A stretch of 55,246 nt of DNA, from the NCBI RefSeq assembly GCF_013155365.1, contig NZ_JABJRA010000017.1, positions 1 through 55,246 on the forward strand. The letters run 5' to 3'. Below, one piece after another: positions 46,525 through 55,172 of the stretch. The translations under genes and the position numbers were made by a program. The notes below the pieces were generated by a model. That model did not search any database and was not told where the DNA came from. It saw nothing but the letters and a program-made list of their open reading frames with translations. This stretch comes from Nocardioides sp. zg-DK7169 (GTDB lineage Bacteria; Actinomycetota; Actinomycetes; Propionibacteriales; Nocardioidaceae). Every line of letters starts with the position of its first letter. Position 1 is the stretch's first letter.

Positions 46525-47397
46525 CTATCCCAGAGGAACCGGTCCTGCCTCACCCGACGCCCCGTAGGCGCCGCCTGTGCCGTCCATCTCACGCACCAGG
46601 GCCAGCACCGAGCTCACCTGGCCGAGCACCGTCTCGACCCCGTCGACCGTGGTGACCTGGGCGGCGGCAGGGTCCTCGCGCAGCTGGGCGAGGTCACCGT
46701 CGGCGCCGGAGTCGCTGTCCGCGACCACCACGACGCCGGTCGCGGCCGAGGCGAGCCCGGAGACCAGGCCGGCCAGCACGGTGGGCTCGCTCTCCTCCCC
46801 CAGCACCAGCAGCACCAGCGGTGCGAGGCCCGCCTCCTCGTCGGTGGCGGTCACGAGCTCGGCGGCGAGGAGGCTCTGGCGGATCGTCTCGGCGTCGGCT
46901 CCGGGCTTCTCGGGGGCACCGGCGGTGGCGACGGCGTGGCCCAGCAGCTCACCGATGCGCGCATACGTCGTGGCGCCCGCGTCGACCAACCCGCGGTCGA
47001 CCTGCTCGACCAGCTGCGTGCCGAGGGTGTCCACGAGGGTCTTGGAGGCCCCGGAGACCAGCTCGGTGCTGAGGTCGTAGCGACCGGCGACGCTGCCGCC
47101 CGCCGCTTCGACCTGCGCGGTGAGACCGGTCACGGTCTCCTCCTCGACGCCGGGCGCCGTGAGCAGGGCGACGGGGCGCTGGCGCAGCCCCGCGGCGTAC
47201 AGGCGCGGGCCGGCGGCGGCCGCGAACTCCTCGGCGAAGGCGAGGGTGCGCTCCTCGCGCGGCCCGGGGGCGTCGGCCGCGGTGGCCGAGCCGTCCCGGC
47301 CGAGCTCGCTGAGCGGGCCCCCGCCCAGCACCACCCCCGTGGCGAGGGCGAGGAAGACGGCGACGAGCGAGACGACGTGCTGGCGGTAGGAGATCAA
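46525..47397 (-). CDS. MctB-family copper transport protein
   Basis: 290 residues from TTG 47397, whose TTGA overlaps the steA stop. It begins LISYRQHVVSLVAVFLALATGVVLGGGPL, the conserved opening of the MctB family (single membrane helix about 8-25), then a large outer domain. In Mycobacterium the relative is an outer-membrane channel-like copper-resistance protein, while the corynebacterial relative SteB partners SteA in division. Both names fit, and the SteA neighbour favours a division role here. It lies directly upstream of pyrG as in mycobacteria. Confidence 0.88.
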   Translation of the reverse strand: MISYRQHVVSLVAVFLALATGVVLGGGPLSELGRDGSATAADAPGPREERTLAFAEEFAAAAGPRLYAAGLRQRPVALLTAPGVEEETVTGLTAQVEAAGGSVAGRYDLSTELVSGASKTLVDTLGTQLVEQVDRGLVDAGATTYARIGELLGHAVATAGAPEKPGADAETIRQSLLAAELVTATDEEAGLAPLVLLVLGEESEPTVLAGLVSGLASAATGVVVVADSDSGADGDLAQLREDPAAAQVTTVDGVETVLGQVSSVLALVREMDGTGGAYGASGEAGPVPLG

Positions 47398-48572
47398 CCG
47401 ACGGTTCCTTCGAAGAGTGCGCGGAGCTGGTCGAACCATTCCTGGCCGGCCGGGGTGACGCCGAGCGCCGCGCCCAGCGCGACGAGGCCGGCGAGCATGA
47501 CCAGCAGCAGGTGGTGGGGGCGGACGCGTCCGGAGTAGAGCCGCGGCACCGCCGTGGCGTCGACCAGGCGCGGTCCGAGCTTGAGACGGGTCAGGAAGGT
47601 GCTGGGCAGCCCGGAGCGCTGGCGGTCCAGGAAGTCGGTGAGCGTCGCGGTCATCCCGACGCCCACGACGAGCGCGGCGTCGCCGGCGTCGGCGAGCAGC
47701 AGCGCCACGTCCTCGGCGGTCGCGGCGGTGGTGACGACGAGCGGGCTGATGCCCATCCGCATCAGCGGGTCCACGGGCGCCGGGCGGCCGCGCTCGACGC
47801 GCAGCACCACCTCACGGGCGTCCTTGAGGGTCTGCGCGGCGGGCATGGCGGCCTCGTCGGCCGCGTCGACCACCAGGACGTCCACCCGCTGGCGGCGCTC
47901 GCGCAGGTCGTCGCCGGCACGACCGACCGCGATCACGACCGGGGCCTGCTCGCGCAGCCAGACCCGGGCACCGTGCAGCTCCTCGGCGTGCTGGTGGCCC
48001 TGGACCACGACGAGCACCGAGCGCCCCGCCAGGCGGACCGCGAGCCGCGGCAGGCCGCGCCCGTGCAGCAGCAGGTCCTCCTCCTGGCGCAGGAACTCCG
48101 CGGCGTTGCGGGTCAGGCTGTCCAGCTGGGCGCCGAGGCCCGAGCGCGCCTGCTCCATGCGGGCCCGCAGGGTCTCGGCGTCGACGACGTGGCCGGTGGC
48201 GACCGCGGGCGCATCGGCGTCGCCGCCGGCGTGCACGGCGCCCTCGTGGAGGCGTACGACGCCGCCGTCCCGCAGGTCGGTCAGGACCGCCGCGCCGGCG
48301 TCCTCGACGAGCAGCACGCCCGCCTCGGCGAGCAGGACCGCGCCCTGGCTGGGGTAGCGCCCCGAGAGCATCGGGGCGGCATTGAGGACCGCGGCGACGC
48401 CGGCGTCGAGGAACGCCTGCGCGGTGTCGCGGTCGAGGTCGAGATGGTCGAGGACCGCGACGTCGCCGGGGCGCAGGCGCGGGAGCAGCGCGCCCGCCCG
48501 ACGGGCGACGCGGGCGGTGCCGACGACACCGGGAGGGGCGGTTGCGGACCGGGAACGAGCAAGGGACTTCAT
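47394..48572 (-). CDS. steA: Putative cytokinetic ring protein SteA
   Basis: 392 residues. A thiamin-pyrophosphokinase-like fold in the cytoplasm followed by one membrane helix near the C-terminus (HHLLLVMLAGLVALGAALGV, about 350-370). SteA-type features: GTARVARRAGALLPRLRPGDVAVLDHLDLDRDTAQAFLDAGVAAVLNAAPMLSGRYPSQGA at the start, and TLTDFLDRQRSGLPSTFLTRLKLGPRLVDA before the helix. It acts at the division septum with SteB. A hairpin abuts its ATG (48573-48603), so translation may be controlled. The mctB/steB start overlaps its stop. Confidence 0.9.
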   Translation of the reverse strand: MKSLARSRSATAPPGVVGTARVARRAGALLPRLRPGDVAVLDHLDLDRDTAQAFLDAGVAAVLNAAPMLSGRYPSQGAVLLAEAGVLLVEDAGAAVLTDLRDGGVVRLHEGAVHAGGDADAPAVATGHVVDAETLRARMEQARSGLGAQLDSLTRNAAEFLRQEEDLLLHGRGLPRLAVRLAGRSVLVVVQGHQHAEELHGARVWLREQAPVVIAVGRAGDDLRERRQRVDVLVVDAADEAAMPAAQTLKDAREVVLRVERGRPAPVDPLMRMGISPLVVTTAATAEDVALLLADAGDAALVVGVGMTATLTDFLDRQRSGLPSTFLTRLKLGPRLVDATAVPRLYSGRVRPHHLLLVMLAGLVALGAALGVTPAGQEWFDQLRALFEGTVG

Positions 48573-48603
48573 GGCCCTGCCAGTGTCACAAACCGGCAGG
48601 GCC
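48573..48603 (-). promoter_or_regulatory. Hairpin directly in front of the SteA start codon
   Basis: GGCCCTGCC (48573-48581) and GGCAGGGCC (48595-48603) form a perfect 9-bp stem with a 13-base loop; the stem ends right before ATG 48572-48570. The only ribosome-binding-like AGGG lies inside the stem. It may attenuate recN readthrough or occlude the start. Confidence 0.5.
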
Positions 48604-48669
48604 GTCCTCCGGACGTGCGCGGCGTGGGCGCGTCGGTGTGGCGGTCCTCACCCCAGGCCACGGTCCGGC

Positions 48670-50424
48670 TCAGCCGAGCGCGCGGACCGGGGCGGCGACC
48701 TCGAGCAGCTCACGGGCGTGGGCCAGCGCGGTGTCGGACTCCGTCATGCCGGCGAGCATCCGGGACAGCTCGCTGACCCGCTGCTCGTGGTCGAGCACGG
48801 TGAGCCCGGAGCTGGTGACCGACCCGTCCTGGGACTTCTGCACCACGACGTGGCGGTCGGCGTACGCCGCCACCTGCGGCAGGTGGGTGACCACCAGGAC
48901 CTGCGCGCTCTGGGCCAGGCGGGCCAGGCGGCGTCCGATCTCGACTGCGGAGGTGCCGCCGACGCCCGCGTCGACCTCGTCGAAGACGAAGGTGGGCACC
49001 GGGCTGGTACCGGCGAGCGCGACCTCCAGGGCGAGCATCACCCGGGACAGCTCACCGCCGGAGGCGCCCTTGCCCAGCGGGCGCGGCTCGGAGCCGACGT
49101 TGGCGGCGAGCAGGAACTCGACCTCGTCGATGCCGGAGGGTGCGTAGCGCAACCAGCGCTTGCCGACGCGCAGCGGACCGCCCGGCGCGGGGGCGGCGGG
49201 CGCGTCGACCTCGTGCTGGCGCACCTCGATGCTCACCCGGGCGTGCGGCATCGCGAGCAGCCGCAGCTCGGCGGTGACCGCCTCGGCCAGCTTGGTCGCC
49301 GAGGACCGGCGGGCCTCGGACAGCGCGGCGGCCGCGGCCGCGAGGTCCACGCGCAGCTGCTCCTGCTCGGCACGCAGCTGCTCGATCCGCTCGTCGGTGC
49401 CGTCGAGCTCCAGCAGGCGGCGCGAGGAGGTCTCGGCCCAGGCCAGCACCTCGTCGATGCTCTCGCCGTACTTGCGGGTGAGGGCGGTCAGCGCGGCGCG
49501 GCGCTCGGAGACCGCGGCCAGGCGGGCCGGGTCGACGTCGATGCGCGAGGCGTAGGACGCCACGTCGGCGGCGGCGTCGGAGAGCAGGTAGGAGATCTCG
49601 GCGAGCCGGTCGGCGAGCTCGCCGGCCTCGGTGTCGTGCCCGCGGACGCCGTCCAGCGCGGTGCGCGCGGCGGTGACGGTGGCCAGGGCGTCCGGGGAAC
49701 CGTCCTCGCTGGACAGGGCCTCGCGGGCCTGCTCGGCAGCCAGGCGCAGGGTGTCGGCGAACCCGAGACGGGTCTCCTCGGCTGCCAGCGCGGCGTCCTC
49801 CCCCGGCTCGGGCGAGACCTGCTCGACCTCGTCGAGGCCGAAGCGGAGCAGGTCGGCCTCGCGGGCGCGGTCGCGGGCGTGCTCGACGACGTCGGCGAGC
49901 TCGCGCTCGGTCGCGGCGAGGCGGGCGAACAGCTCGGAGTAGGCGGCCACCAGCCCGGCGGTCTCCTCACCGCCGAAGCGGTCCAGTGCGTCGCGCTGGG
50001 CGCGCGGCTGGAGCAGCCGGTGCTGGTCGGACTGTCCGTGCACCGCGACCAGCGGCTCGGTGAGCCGCCCGAGGGTCGCCACCGGCACGCCGGCGCCGCC
50101 GACGTACGCGCGCGAGCGGCCCTCGGCGGAGACGTTGCGGGCCAGCACGACCCGGCCGTCCTCGACCTCGCCTCCGGCCTCCTCGACCGCCGCGGCGAAC
50201 TGCGGCAGCGCCCAGGTGGCGACGACGCCCTCGACGCGGGCCGACCGGGCGCCGGTGCGCACCGCGCCGCTGTCGGAGCGGCCGCCGAGCAGCAGGCCCA
50301 GGGCGGTCACGATCATGGTCTTGCCCGCGCCGGTCTCACCGGTGATCACGGTCAGGCCGGGACCGAGCTCGAGGGTGGAGAAGTCGATGACCCCCAGGGA
50401 CTGGATCCGGATCTCCTCAAACAT
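48670..50424 (-). CDS. recN: DNA repair protein RecN
   Basis: 584 residues. SMC-like ATPase: N-terminal Walker A GETGAGKT (29-36), two helical coiled-coil arms, and at the C-terminus the signature LGKGASGGELSRVMLALEVAL with Walker B FVFDEVDAGVGG. It acts in double-strand break repair. Its ATG overlaps nadK by 8 bases, so they are co-expressed. No SOS-box-like site is seen before nadK or recN here, although recN is LexA-controlled in some bacteria. Confidence 0.96.
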   Translation of the reverse strand: MFEEIRIQSLGVIDFSTLELGPGLTVITGETGAGKTMIVTALGLLLGGRSDSGAVRTGARSARVEGVVATWALPQFAAAVEEAGGEVEDGRVVLARNVSAEGRSRAYVGGAGVPVATLGRLTEPLVAVHGQSDQHRLLQPRAQRDALDRFGGEETAGLVAAYSELFARLAATERELADVVEHARDRAREADLLRFGLDEVEQVSPEPGEDAALAAEETRLGFADTLRLAAEQAREALSSEDGSPDALATVTAARTALDGVRGHDTEAGELADRLAEISYLLSDAAADVASYASRIDVDPARLAAVSERRAALTALTRKYGESIDEVLAWAETSSRRLLELDGTDERIEQLRAEQEQLRVDLAAAAAALSEARRSSATKLAEAVTAELRLLAMPHARVSIEVRQHEVDAPAAPAPGGPLRVGKRWLRYAPSGIDEVEFLLAANVGSEPRPLGKGASGGELSRVMLALEVALAGTSPVPTFVFDEVDAGVGGTSAVEIGRRLARLAQSAQVLVVTHLPQVAAYADRHVVVQKSQDGSVTSSGLTVLDHEQRVSELSRMLAGMTESDTALAHARELLEVAAPVRALG

Positions 50425-51352
50425 CGGAGCCCTGTCGTCGACGTCGCTCCGCTGACCCGCGCCAGCCCTCGACCGAGAGCCCGAACTTCGCGACCAGCCG
50501 GTCGGTGAACGGGGCCTCGTGCAGCCGCACCAGCCGGACCGGGGTCGCGGCGCGGCGCACCTCGATCCGGGCGCCGGGGGGCAGGTCGACGGCGCGGCGG
50601 CCGTCGCACCACAGCACCCCGCGCCCGTCGGTGCGGGCGATCAGCTCGACGGCGAGCACCGAGGTGGGTGCCACCACCATCGGGCGCGCGAACAGCGCGT
50701 GGGCGCTGATCGGCACCATCAGCAGCGCCTCGACACCGGGCCAGACGACGGGGCCGCCGGCACTGAAGTTGTACGCCGTGGAGCCGGTCGGCGTCGCGCA
50801 CACGACGCCGTCGCAGCCCCAGCGCGAGAGCGGCCGTCCGTCGACCTCCACCACGACCTCGATCATCCGCTCGCGTGCGGCCTTCTCGACGCTCGCCTCG
50901 TTGAGCGCGAACGTGGAGGTGACCAGCTCGCCGTCGCGGTAGACGCGCACGTCGAGGGCCAGGCGGTCCTCGGCGGTGTAGCGGCGCTCGACGATGGCCT
51001 CGATCGTGGACTCGACGTCGTCGTGCTCGGCCTCGGCGAGGAAGCCGACGTGCCCGAGGTTGACGCCGAGGACCGGGGTCCCGCTGTCGCGGGTGATCTC
51101 CACCGCGCGCAGGATCGTGCCGTCGCCGCCGATGACCAGGGCGAGCTCGCAGTCGTCCCCGGCGCCCTGCTCGGCGCCGGTGAGCTCCAGCGGCGGGTCG
51201 TAGGCCTCCGGCTCGAGCCGGAGATCGTGCGCCTCCACCGCCGGGACGCGGACGACGATGCCGTGGCCGGTGAGCGCCTTGGCGCAGGCGCGGGCCACGT
51301 CGCGGGCTTCCTCGCGTCCGGTGTGCGTGAGCAGCAGGACGCGTCGAGTCAT
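50417..51352 (-). CDS. nadK: NAD kinase
   Basis: 311 residues. The diagnostic GGDGT motif is at 75-79 (VIGGDGTILRA), followed by NLGHVGFLAEAE and the C-terminal CDGVVCATPTGSTAYNFSAGGP motif that holds the NAD nicotinamide. It phosphorylates NAD to NADP with ATP or polyphosphate. The start overlaps the tlyA stop as ATGA and the stop overlaps recN by 8 bases. The tlyA-nadK-recN order is standard for actinobacteria. Confidence 0.97.
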   Translation of the reverse strand: MTRRVLLLTHTGREEARDVARACAKALTGHGIVVRVPAVEAHDLRLEPEAYDPPLELTGAEQGAGDDCELALVIGGDGTILRAVEITRDSGTPVLGVNLGHVGFLAEAEHDDVESTIEAIVERRYTAEDRLALDVRVYRDGELVTSTFALNEASVEKAARERMIEVVVEVDGRPLSRWGCDGVVCATPTGSTAYNFSAGGPVVWPGVEALLMVPISAHALFARPMVVAPTSVLAVELIARTDGRGVLWCDGRRAVDLPPGARIEVRRAATPVRLVRLHEAPFTDRLVAKFGLSVEGWRGSAERRRRQGSDV

Positions 51353-52224
51353 GGCTCCACCCTCTCACCAGGCTCCGACGGGGCATCCGCGCGGCTCGCT
51401 GGGCCGCCGTGGTCCGCGACCGGGCCGCGCTCGACCTCGGCGCGGATCTCCTCGCTGCCGATCGTCGCCGGCCCGCGCCGCAGCCACAGGAAGAACTCGA
51501 CATTGCCCGACGGGCCGGGCAACGGGCTGGTCACGACGGCACGCGCGCCCCAGCCGCGGCGCGCCGCAGCCTCGGCCACGCCGAGGACCGCCTCGTGGCG
51601 CAGCGACAGGTCGCGCACGACGCCGCCCTTGCCGACGCGGTCCTTGCCGACCTCGAACTGCGGCTTGACCATGAGCGCCAGGTCGCCGTCCTCGGCAGTG
51701 ACGCCGAGCAGGGCGTCAAGCACGATCTCGAGGGAGATGAAGGACAGGTCGCCGACCACCAGGTCGACGCTGCCGCCGATCATCGCGACGTCGAGCTCGC
51801 GGACGTTGGTGCGGTCGTGGACCACCACCCGCTCGTCGCTCTGGATGCGCCAGGCGAGCTGGCCGTAGCCGACGTCCACGGCGACCACCTGGGCCGCGCC
51901 GTGGCGCAGCAGGACGTCGGTGAAGCCGCCGGTGGAGGCGCCCGCGTCGAGGCAGCGGCGCCCCTCGACCTGCAGGCCCAGCGGCTCGAACGCGGCGAGG
52001 GCGCCGGCCAGCTTGTGCCCGCCGCGCGAGACGTAGTCCGGGCGGTCCGGGTCGCTGGCCACGACCAGGGCGACGTCGGTCGTCACGCCGGTCGCCGGCT
52101 TGGTGGCGACGGCGCCCTGCACCTTGACGCGGCCGGCGGCGATCAGCTCGCTGGCGTGCTCGCGCGACCGGGCCAGTCCGCGGCGGACCAGCTCGGCGTC
52201 GAGACGTTGACGACGAGGAGGCAC
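51349..52224 (-). CDS. tlyA: TlyA-family rRNA 2'-O-methyltransferase / hemolysin-like protein
   Basis: 291 residues from GTG 52224 with GAGGGGGA upstream. An N-terminal S4 domain (about 5-50, RLDAELVRRGLARSREHASELIAAGRV) binds rRNA; the FtsJ-like methyltransferase domain carries CLDAGASTGGFTDVLL (91-106) for SAM, VVGDLSFISL and the catalytic K-D-K-E set (LALMVKPQFE). The family 2'-O-methylates cytidines in 16S and 23S rRNA and affects capreomycin sensitivity. It leads into nadK by a 4-base overlap. Confidence 0.93.
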   Translation of the reverse strand: MPPRRQRLDAELVRRGLARSREHASELIAAGRVKVQGAVATKPATGVTTDVALVVASDPDRPDYVSRGGHKLAGALAAFEPLGLQVEGRRCLDAGASTGGFTDVLLRHGAAQVVAVDVGYGQLAWRIQSDERVVVHDRTNVRELDVAMIGGSVDLVVGDLSFISLEIVLDALLGVTAEDGDLALMVKPQFEVGKDRVGKGGVVRDLSLRHEAVLGVAEAAARRGWGARAVVTSPLPGPSGNVEFFLWLRRGPATIGSEEIRAEVERGPVADHGGPASRADAPSEPGERVEP

Positions 52225-52234
52225 TGCGTCCCCC

Positions 52235-52447
52235 TCAGGCGTCCGTGTGCGGGCGCGTGGCGCCGGGCTGTGCGGGGGTAGGTACGTCGAGCGCGGCACG
52301 CAGCCGGTCGTGGGCGTCCTCGAACACCGCGACGTGCTCCTGGAGCGGGCGTCCCGCGAGCGAGTCGACGGCCGCCAGGACCCCGTCGACGCCGGCGTCA
52401 CCGGTCCGCGGCGGTCGCTCGGGCTGCTCGGAGCCGGTCTCAGTCAT
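52235..52447 (-). CDS. Small conserved hypothetical protein
   Basis: 70 residues. An acidic/proline-rich start (MTETGSEQPERPPRTGDAG) followed by a predicted helix pair VDGVLAAVDSLAGRPLQEHVAVFEDAHDRLRAAL (about 20-53). The same size and pattern occur between a HAD hydrolase and tlyA in many actinobacteria, so it is a genuine gene. It lies 9 bases after the HAD stop and 10 bases before tlyA. Function unknown; the helices could form a small bundle with a partner. Confidence 0.8.
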   Translation of the reverse strand: MTETGSEQPERPPRTGDAGVDGVLAAVDSLAGRPLQEHVAVFEDAHDRLRAALDVPTPAQPGATRPHTDA

Positions 52448-52456
52448 GCCCCGAGG

Positions 52457-53476
52457 CTACCGCTGCGAACCGACAGGACCCGGTCCGGGCACGGCCAGCC
52501 CGGCCGTGTCGAGCACCACTCCAGTGGCGTCCAGATGGGCCCACGCCGCCGTGGCGACCGCCCGCCACCACGACTCCACGTCTCCCTCGCCCTCGACGAC
52601 CAGACGGCCGTCCTGCGCGCTGGCCGTCCAGCCGCCCAGCACCGCCCGGCCCTCCTCCGTCCGCGGCGCCTCATGAGGCGTCGCGAGGGCGCCGAGGTCG
52701 GAGCCGACATAGGTCGGTCGCAGCTCGGCCGGGGCGCTGACCAGCTCGGCGAGGCCGGTGACACCGGTGAGCACCAGGAGGCTCTCGATGCCGATCCGGC
52801 GCGCGCCCTCGATGTCGGTGTCGAGGCGGTCCCCCACCATCAGCGGGCGGGTGCCGCCGACGCGGCGCACGGTCTCCTCGAGCAGCGGGCGCTCGGGCTT
52901 GCCGGCGACGACCGGCACGACGCCGGCGAACCGAGCGACCGTCTCGACCAGCACGCCGTGGCCCGGCGCCACGCCGTACGCCGTGGGGATGCTCAGGTCG
53001 GTGTTGCTCGCGACCCACGGCAGCCCGTCGCGGACCCGCACCGCCGCGCGCATGACCTCGCGCCACAGCACGTCGGGACCGTAGCCGGTGACCAGGGCGA
53101 CCGCGTCGTCCTCGACCCCGACCGGGACCAGGCCGTCGCTCAGCAGCGCCTCGCGCAGGCCGACCGCGCCGAGGAGGACCACGCGGGCGCCGACGCCGAA
53201 CCGCTCCAGCAGCACCCGCGACGCGGCCTGGGCGGAGGTGACGACGTCGTCGGGGGCGGCCTCGATCCCGAGGTCGCGCAGGTGGGTCGCGACCGCCTCC
53301 GGCGTGCGCGAGGCGTTGTTGGTGACGAACGCCAGACGCGCCCCCGCCCCTCGGGCGCGGCGCAGGTGAGCCGCGGCCCCCGGGACGGCCTCGCCGCCGA
53401 TGTAGACGACGCCGTCGAGGTCGAGCATCACCAGGTCGTGACGCTGGTCGAGTGGCAGGTCCGACGACCCGAGCAT
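52457..53476 (-). CDS. HAD-IIA family phosphatase (NagD/PGP-like)
   Basis: 339 residues. Motif 1 MLDLDGVVYIG (17-27; D19 and D21), motif 2 TNNASRTP, motif 3 KPERPL and motif 4 GDRLDTDIEGA with a C2 cap between motifs 2 and 3, as in NagD, AraL and phosphoglycolate phosphatase of the IIA type. About 60 extra C-terminal residues (LDATGVVLDT-type) exceed the core length, and their function is unclear. Substrate cannot be predicted. It starts the small-protein-tlyA-nadK-recN transcript; the 52-base gap to the divergent DUF1015 gene holds both promoters. Confidence 0.92.
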   Translation of the reverse strand: MLGSSDLPLDQRHDLVMLDLDGVVYIGGEAVPGAAAHLRRARGAGARLAFVTNNASRTPEAVATHLRDLGIEAAPDDVVTSAQAASRVLLERFGVGARVVLLGAVGLREALLSDGLVPVGVEDDAVALVTGYGPDVLWREVMRAAVRVRDGLPWVASNTDLSIPTAYGVAPGHGVLVETVARFAGVVPVVAGKPERPLLEETVRRVGGTRPLMVGDRLDTDIEGARRIGIESLLVLTGVTGLAELVSAPAELRPTYVGSDLGALATPHEAPRTEEGRAVLGGWTASAQDGRLVVEGEGDVESWWRAVATAAWAHLDATGVVLDTAGLAVPGPGPVGSQR

Positions 53477-53516
53477 GTGAGGCCTTCCTTGGTGCGAAGT
53501 GGTTGCCGCAGCACCC

Positions 53517-53522
53517 TACGAT
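53517..53522 (+). promoter_or_regulatory. Possible -10 box of a leaderless promoter for the DUF1015 gene
   Basis: TACGAT at 53517-53522 fits TANNNT and ends 6 bases before ATG 53529, with no ribosome binding site between. That spacing is the mark of leaderless actinobacterial mRNAs. Confidence 0.4.
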
Positions 53523-53528
53523 GCACCG

Positions 53529-54665
53529 ATGAGCTCCCGCGCCGTGGTCGTGCCCCCGCACGTGGCCCGCCCGCTGCGCCTGCTCCCCTTCCGTGCGCTC
53601 ATGCTGCCCCCTGCCCGCGGGCCCCGTGGCACGGTCGAGCGGGCGCTGGGGCGTCCCGGCGCACGCGTGGAGGAGCTGCTCGCCCGGTGGGCGGCCGAGG
53701 GCCGGCTCACCCACGACGACACGCCGGGCCTCTACCTCCACGAGTACACCACCGCCGGGATCACCGTCCGCGGGCTCGTCGGGGCGCTCGACGTCTCCCG
53801 GCGCGCCGAGGACCCCGCCGAGCAGGCCGTGCTCCCCCACGAGGGGGTGCACTGCGACCAGGTGACCCAGCTCGCCGACCGCATGGGCCACATGGAGGTC
53901 GATCCGGCCCCCATCCTGCTGGTCCACCGCGGGCCCGCGCGCCTGCGCGAGCTGCTGGCGGACGTACGGCGGTCCGAGCCGATCGCGACTTTCACCGACC
54001 ACACCCAGCAGCAGCACCGGCTCTGGGCGCTGCGCGACCGTGAGCAGCTGGAGGCCGTCGAGGAGGCACTGGCCCGGGCGCGGGTGCTGATCGCCGACGG
54101 CCACCACCGCTACGCCGCCTACCTGGCCCTGCAGGGCGCGCACCCCGGCGGCGGGCGCAACACCGGCCTGGCGATGCTGGTCGACCAGGACGACACGCCG
54201 CTGTTCCTCGGCCCGATCCACCGGGTGCTGCCGGGCACCAGCCTCGAGTCGCTCACCAGCGCCGCGCGCAGCGCCGGCGTCGACTTCGCGTACGTCGCAC
54301 GACGCGACGCGCTCGCGGCCCTCGGTCCCAGCGCGGTGGTCGCCACCGACGGACGGCAGTGGGCGGTGCTCGCGGTCGCCTCGACCACCGACCGGGCCGC
54401 GGTCGAGATCCTCCACGAGGACCTGCTGCCGGCCCGCCGTGGCACCCCCCCACCGGTGGAGTACCGCCACACCGTCGAGGCGGCCCTCGCCGATGCCCGT
54501 CCGGGCCGCGCGCTCGCGGTGCTGATGCCGGCGGTCGACCTGGACCTGGTGACCAGGATCGCGACCACCGGGCGGCTGCTGCCGGAGAAGGCGACCTCCT
54601 TCCAGCCCAAGCCCACCCCCGGGCTGCTCATCCGCTCGCTGCGCGACGCACCCGTCGGCCGCTGA
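53529..54665 (+). CDS. DUF1015 family protein
   Basis: 378 residues from ATG 53529. DUF1015 marks are YLHEYTTAGITVRGLVGAL in the middle third, VLPHEGVHCDQVTQLADRMGHMEVDPAPILLVH, FTDHTQQQHRLWAL, LIADGHHRYAAYL with GHHRY, and PEKATSFQPKPTPGLLIRSL at the end. The GHHRY and EKAT-F-PK elements suggest a binding or catalytic site, but the activity is unknown to me. It is divergent from the HAD-IIA gene and its last 38 bases overlap the convergent SSB-like gene. Confidence 0.88.
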   Translation: MSSRAVVVPPHVARPLRLLPFRALMLPPARGPRGTVERALGRPGARVEELLARWAAEGRLTHDDTPGLYLHEYTTAGITVRGLVGALDVSRRAEDPAEQAVLPHEGVHCDQVTQLADRMGHMEVDPAPILLVHRGPARLRELLADVRRSEPIATFTDHTQQQHRLWALRDREQLEAVEEALARARVLIADGHHRYAAYLALQGAHPGGGRNTGLAMLVDQDDTPLFLGPIHRVLPGTSLESLTSAARSAGVDFAYVARRDALAALGPSAVVATDGRQWAVLAVASTTDRAAVEILHEDLLPARRGTPPPVEYRHTVEAALADARPGRALAVLMPAVDLDLVTRIATTGRLLPEKATSFQPKPTPGLLIRSLRDAPVGR

Positions 54666-55002
54666 GCACCTCGATCTCGTAGCGCGACGCAGGCGCGGCC
54701 CCGGCCCGGAAGAACCGGCGGCGCACGGCGCCGCTCACCTCCACCACGTCGCCGGCCGCCCAGGCGCGCGCCGCCGCGCGCACCCGACCGCCCCAGATCG
54801 CGCAGTCCAGCACGTCGACGCGCTGGCGGGAGCCGCGCAGGTCACCCGAGCGGTCCACCACGAGCCGGAACGTCAGCACCCGGTCGCCGCTGGGCAGCTC
54901 GCGCTCCTCGGGCGGCTGGGAGACCCGTCCCACCAGGCGCACCTCGTTGGTGCCCTGAGCGGTGTCCCCGTCCGGTCGGTCCTTCGTCGTCCGTGCGTCC
55001 AT
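54628..55002 (-). CDS. Single-stranded DNA-binding (SSB-like OB-fold) protein
   Basis: 124 residues from ATG 55002, GGAGG 8 bases before it. The OB fold is seen in NEVRLVGRVSQPPEERELPSGDRVLTFRLVVDR (residues 19-50) and RQRVDVLDCAIWGG. It is shorter than the replicative SSB and lacks the acidic DDDIPF-type tail, ending in RRVRRAASG instead, so it is probably a paralogue used in recombination or stress rather than the main SSB. Its last 38 bases overlap the convergent DUF1015 gene, so 3'-to-3' transcript interference is possible. Confidence 0.82.
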   Translation of the reverse strand: MDARTTKDRPDGDTAQGTNEVRLVGRVSQPPEERELPSGDRVLTFRLVVDRSGDLRGSRQRVDVLDCAIWGGRVRAAARAWAAGDVVEVSGAVRRRFFRAGAAPASRYEIEVLSGRRVRRAASG

Positions 55003-55126
55003 CGCACTCACCTCCGCGCCCCACCCTCGGCGCGGGGGCCGACAACCGTTCTCCGGGACCCGACGATCTGGGGACCAGCTCGACCCGGGGCTCGCCTGTG
55101 GACGGTTGTCGGCGCGCGCAAATAGC

Positions 55127-55162
55127 AGAAAGGGTCGCACCCTCACGGGTGCGACCCTTTCT
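55127..55162 (-). terminator. Terminator of the rRNA operon
   Basis: A perfect 16-bp stem, AGAAAGGGTCGCACCC (55127-55142) and its complement 55147-55162, loop TCAC. It lies about 10 bases downstream of the 5S rRNA 3' end on the minus strand and is the expected terminator of an rrn operon lying to the right. The stem itself carries the T-rich CCCTTTCT on its outgoing side. Confidence 0.85.
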
Positions 55163-55172
55163 GTGAATGATT

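Noticed and set aside
52671..54470. A 599-codon frame antisense to the DUF1015 gene
   Set aside because: It is the complement of a clear gene plus an out-of-frame reading of the HAD gene; composition is that of a shadow frame.
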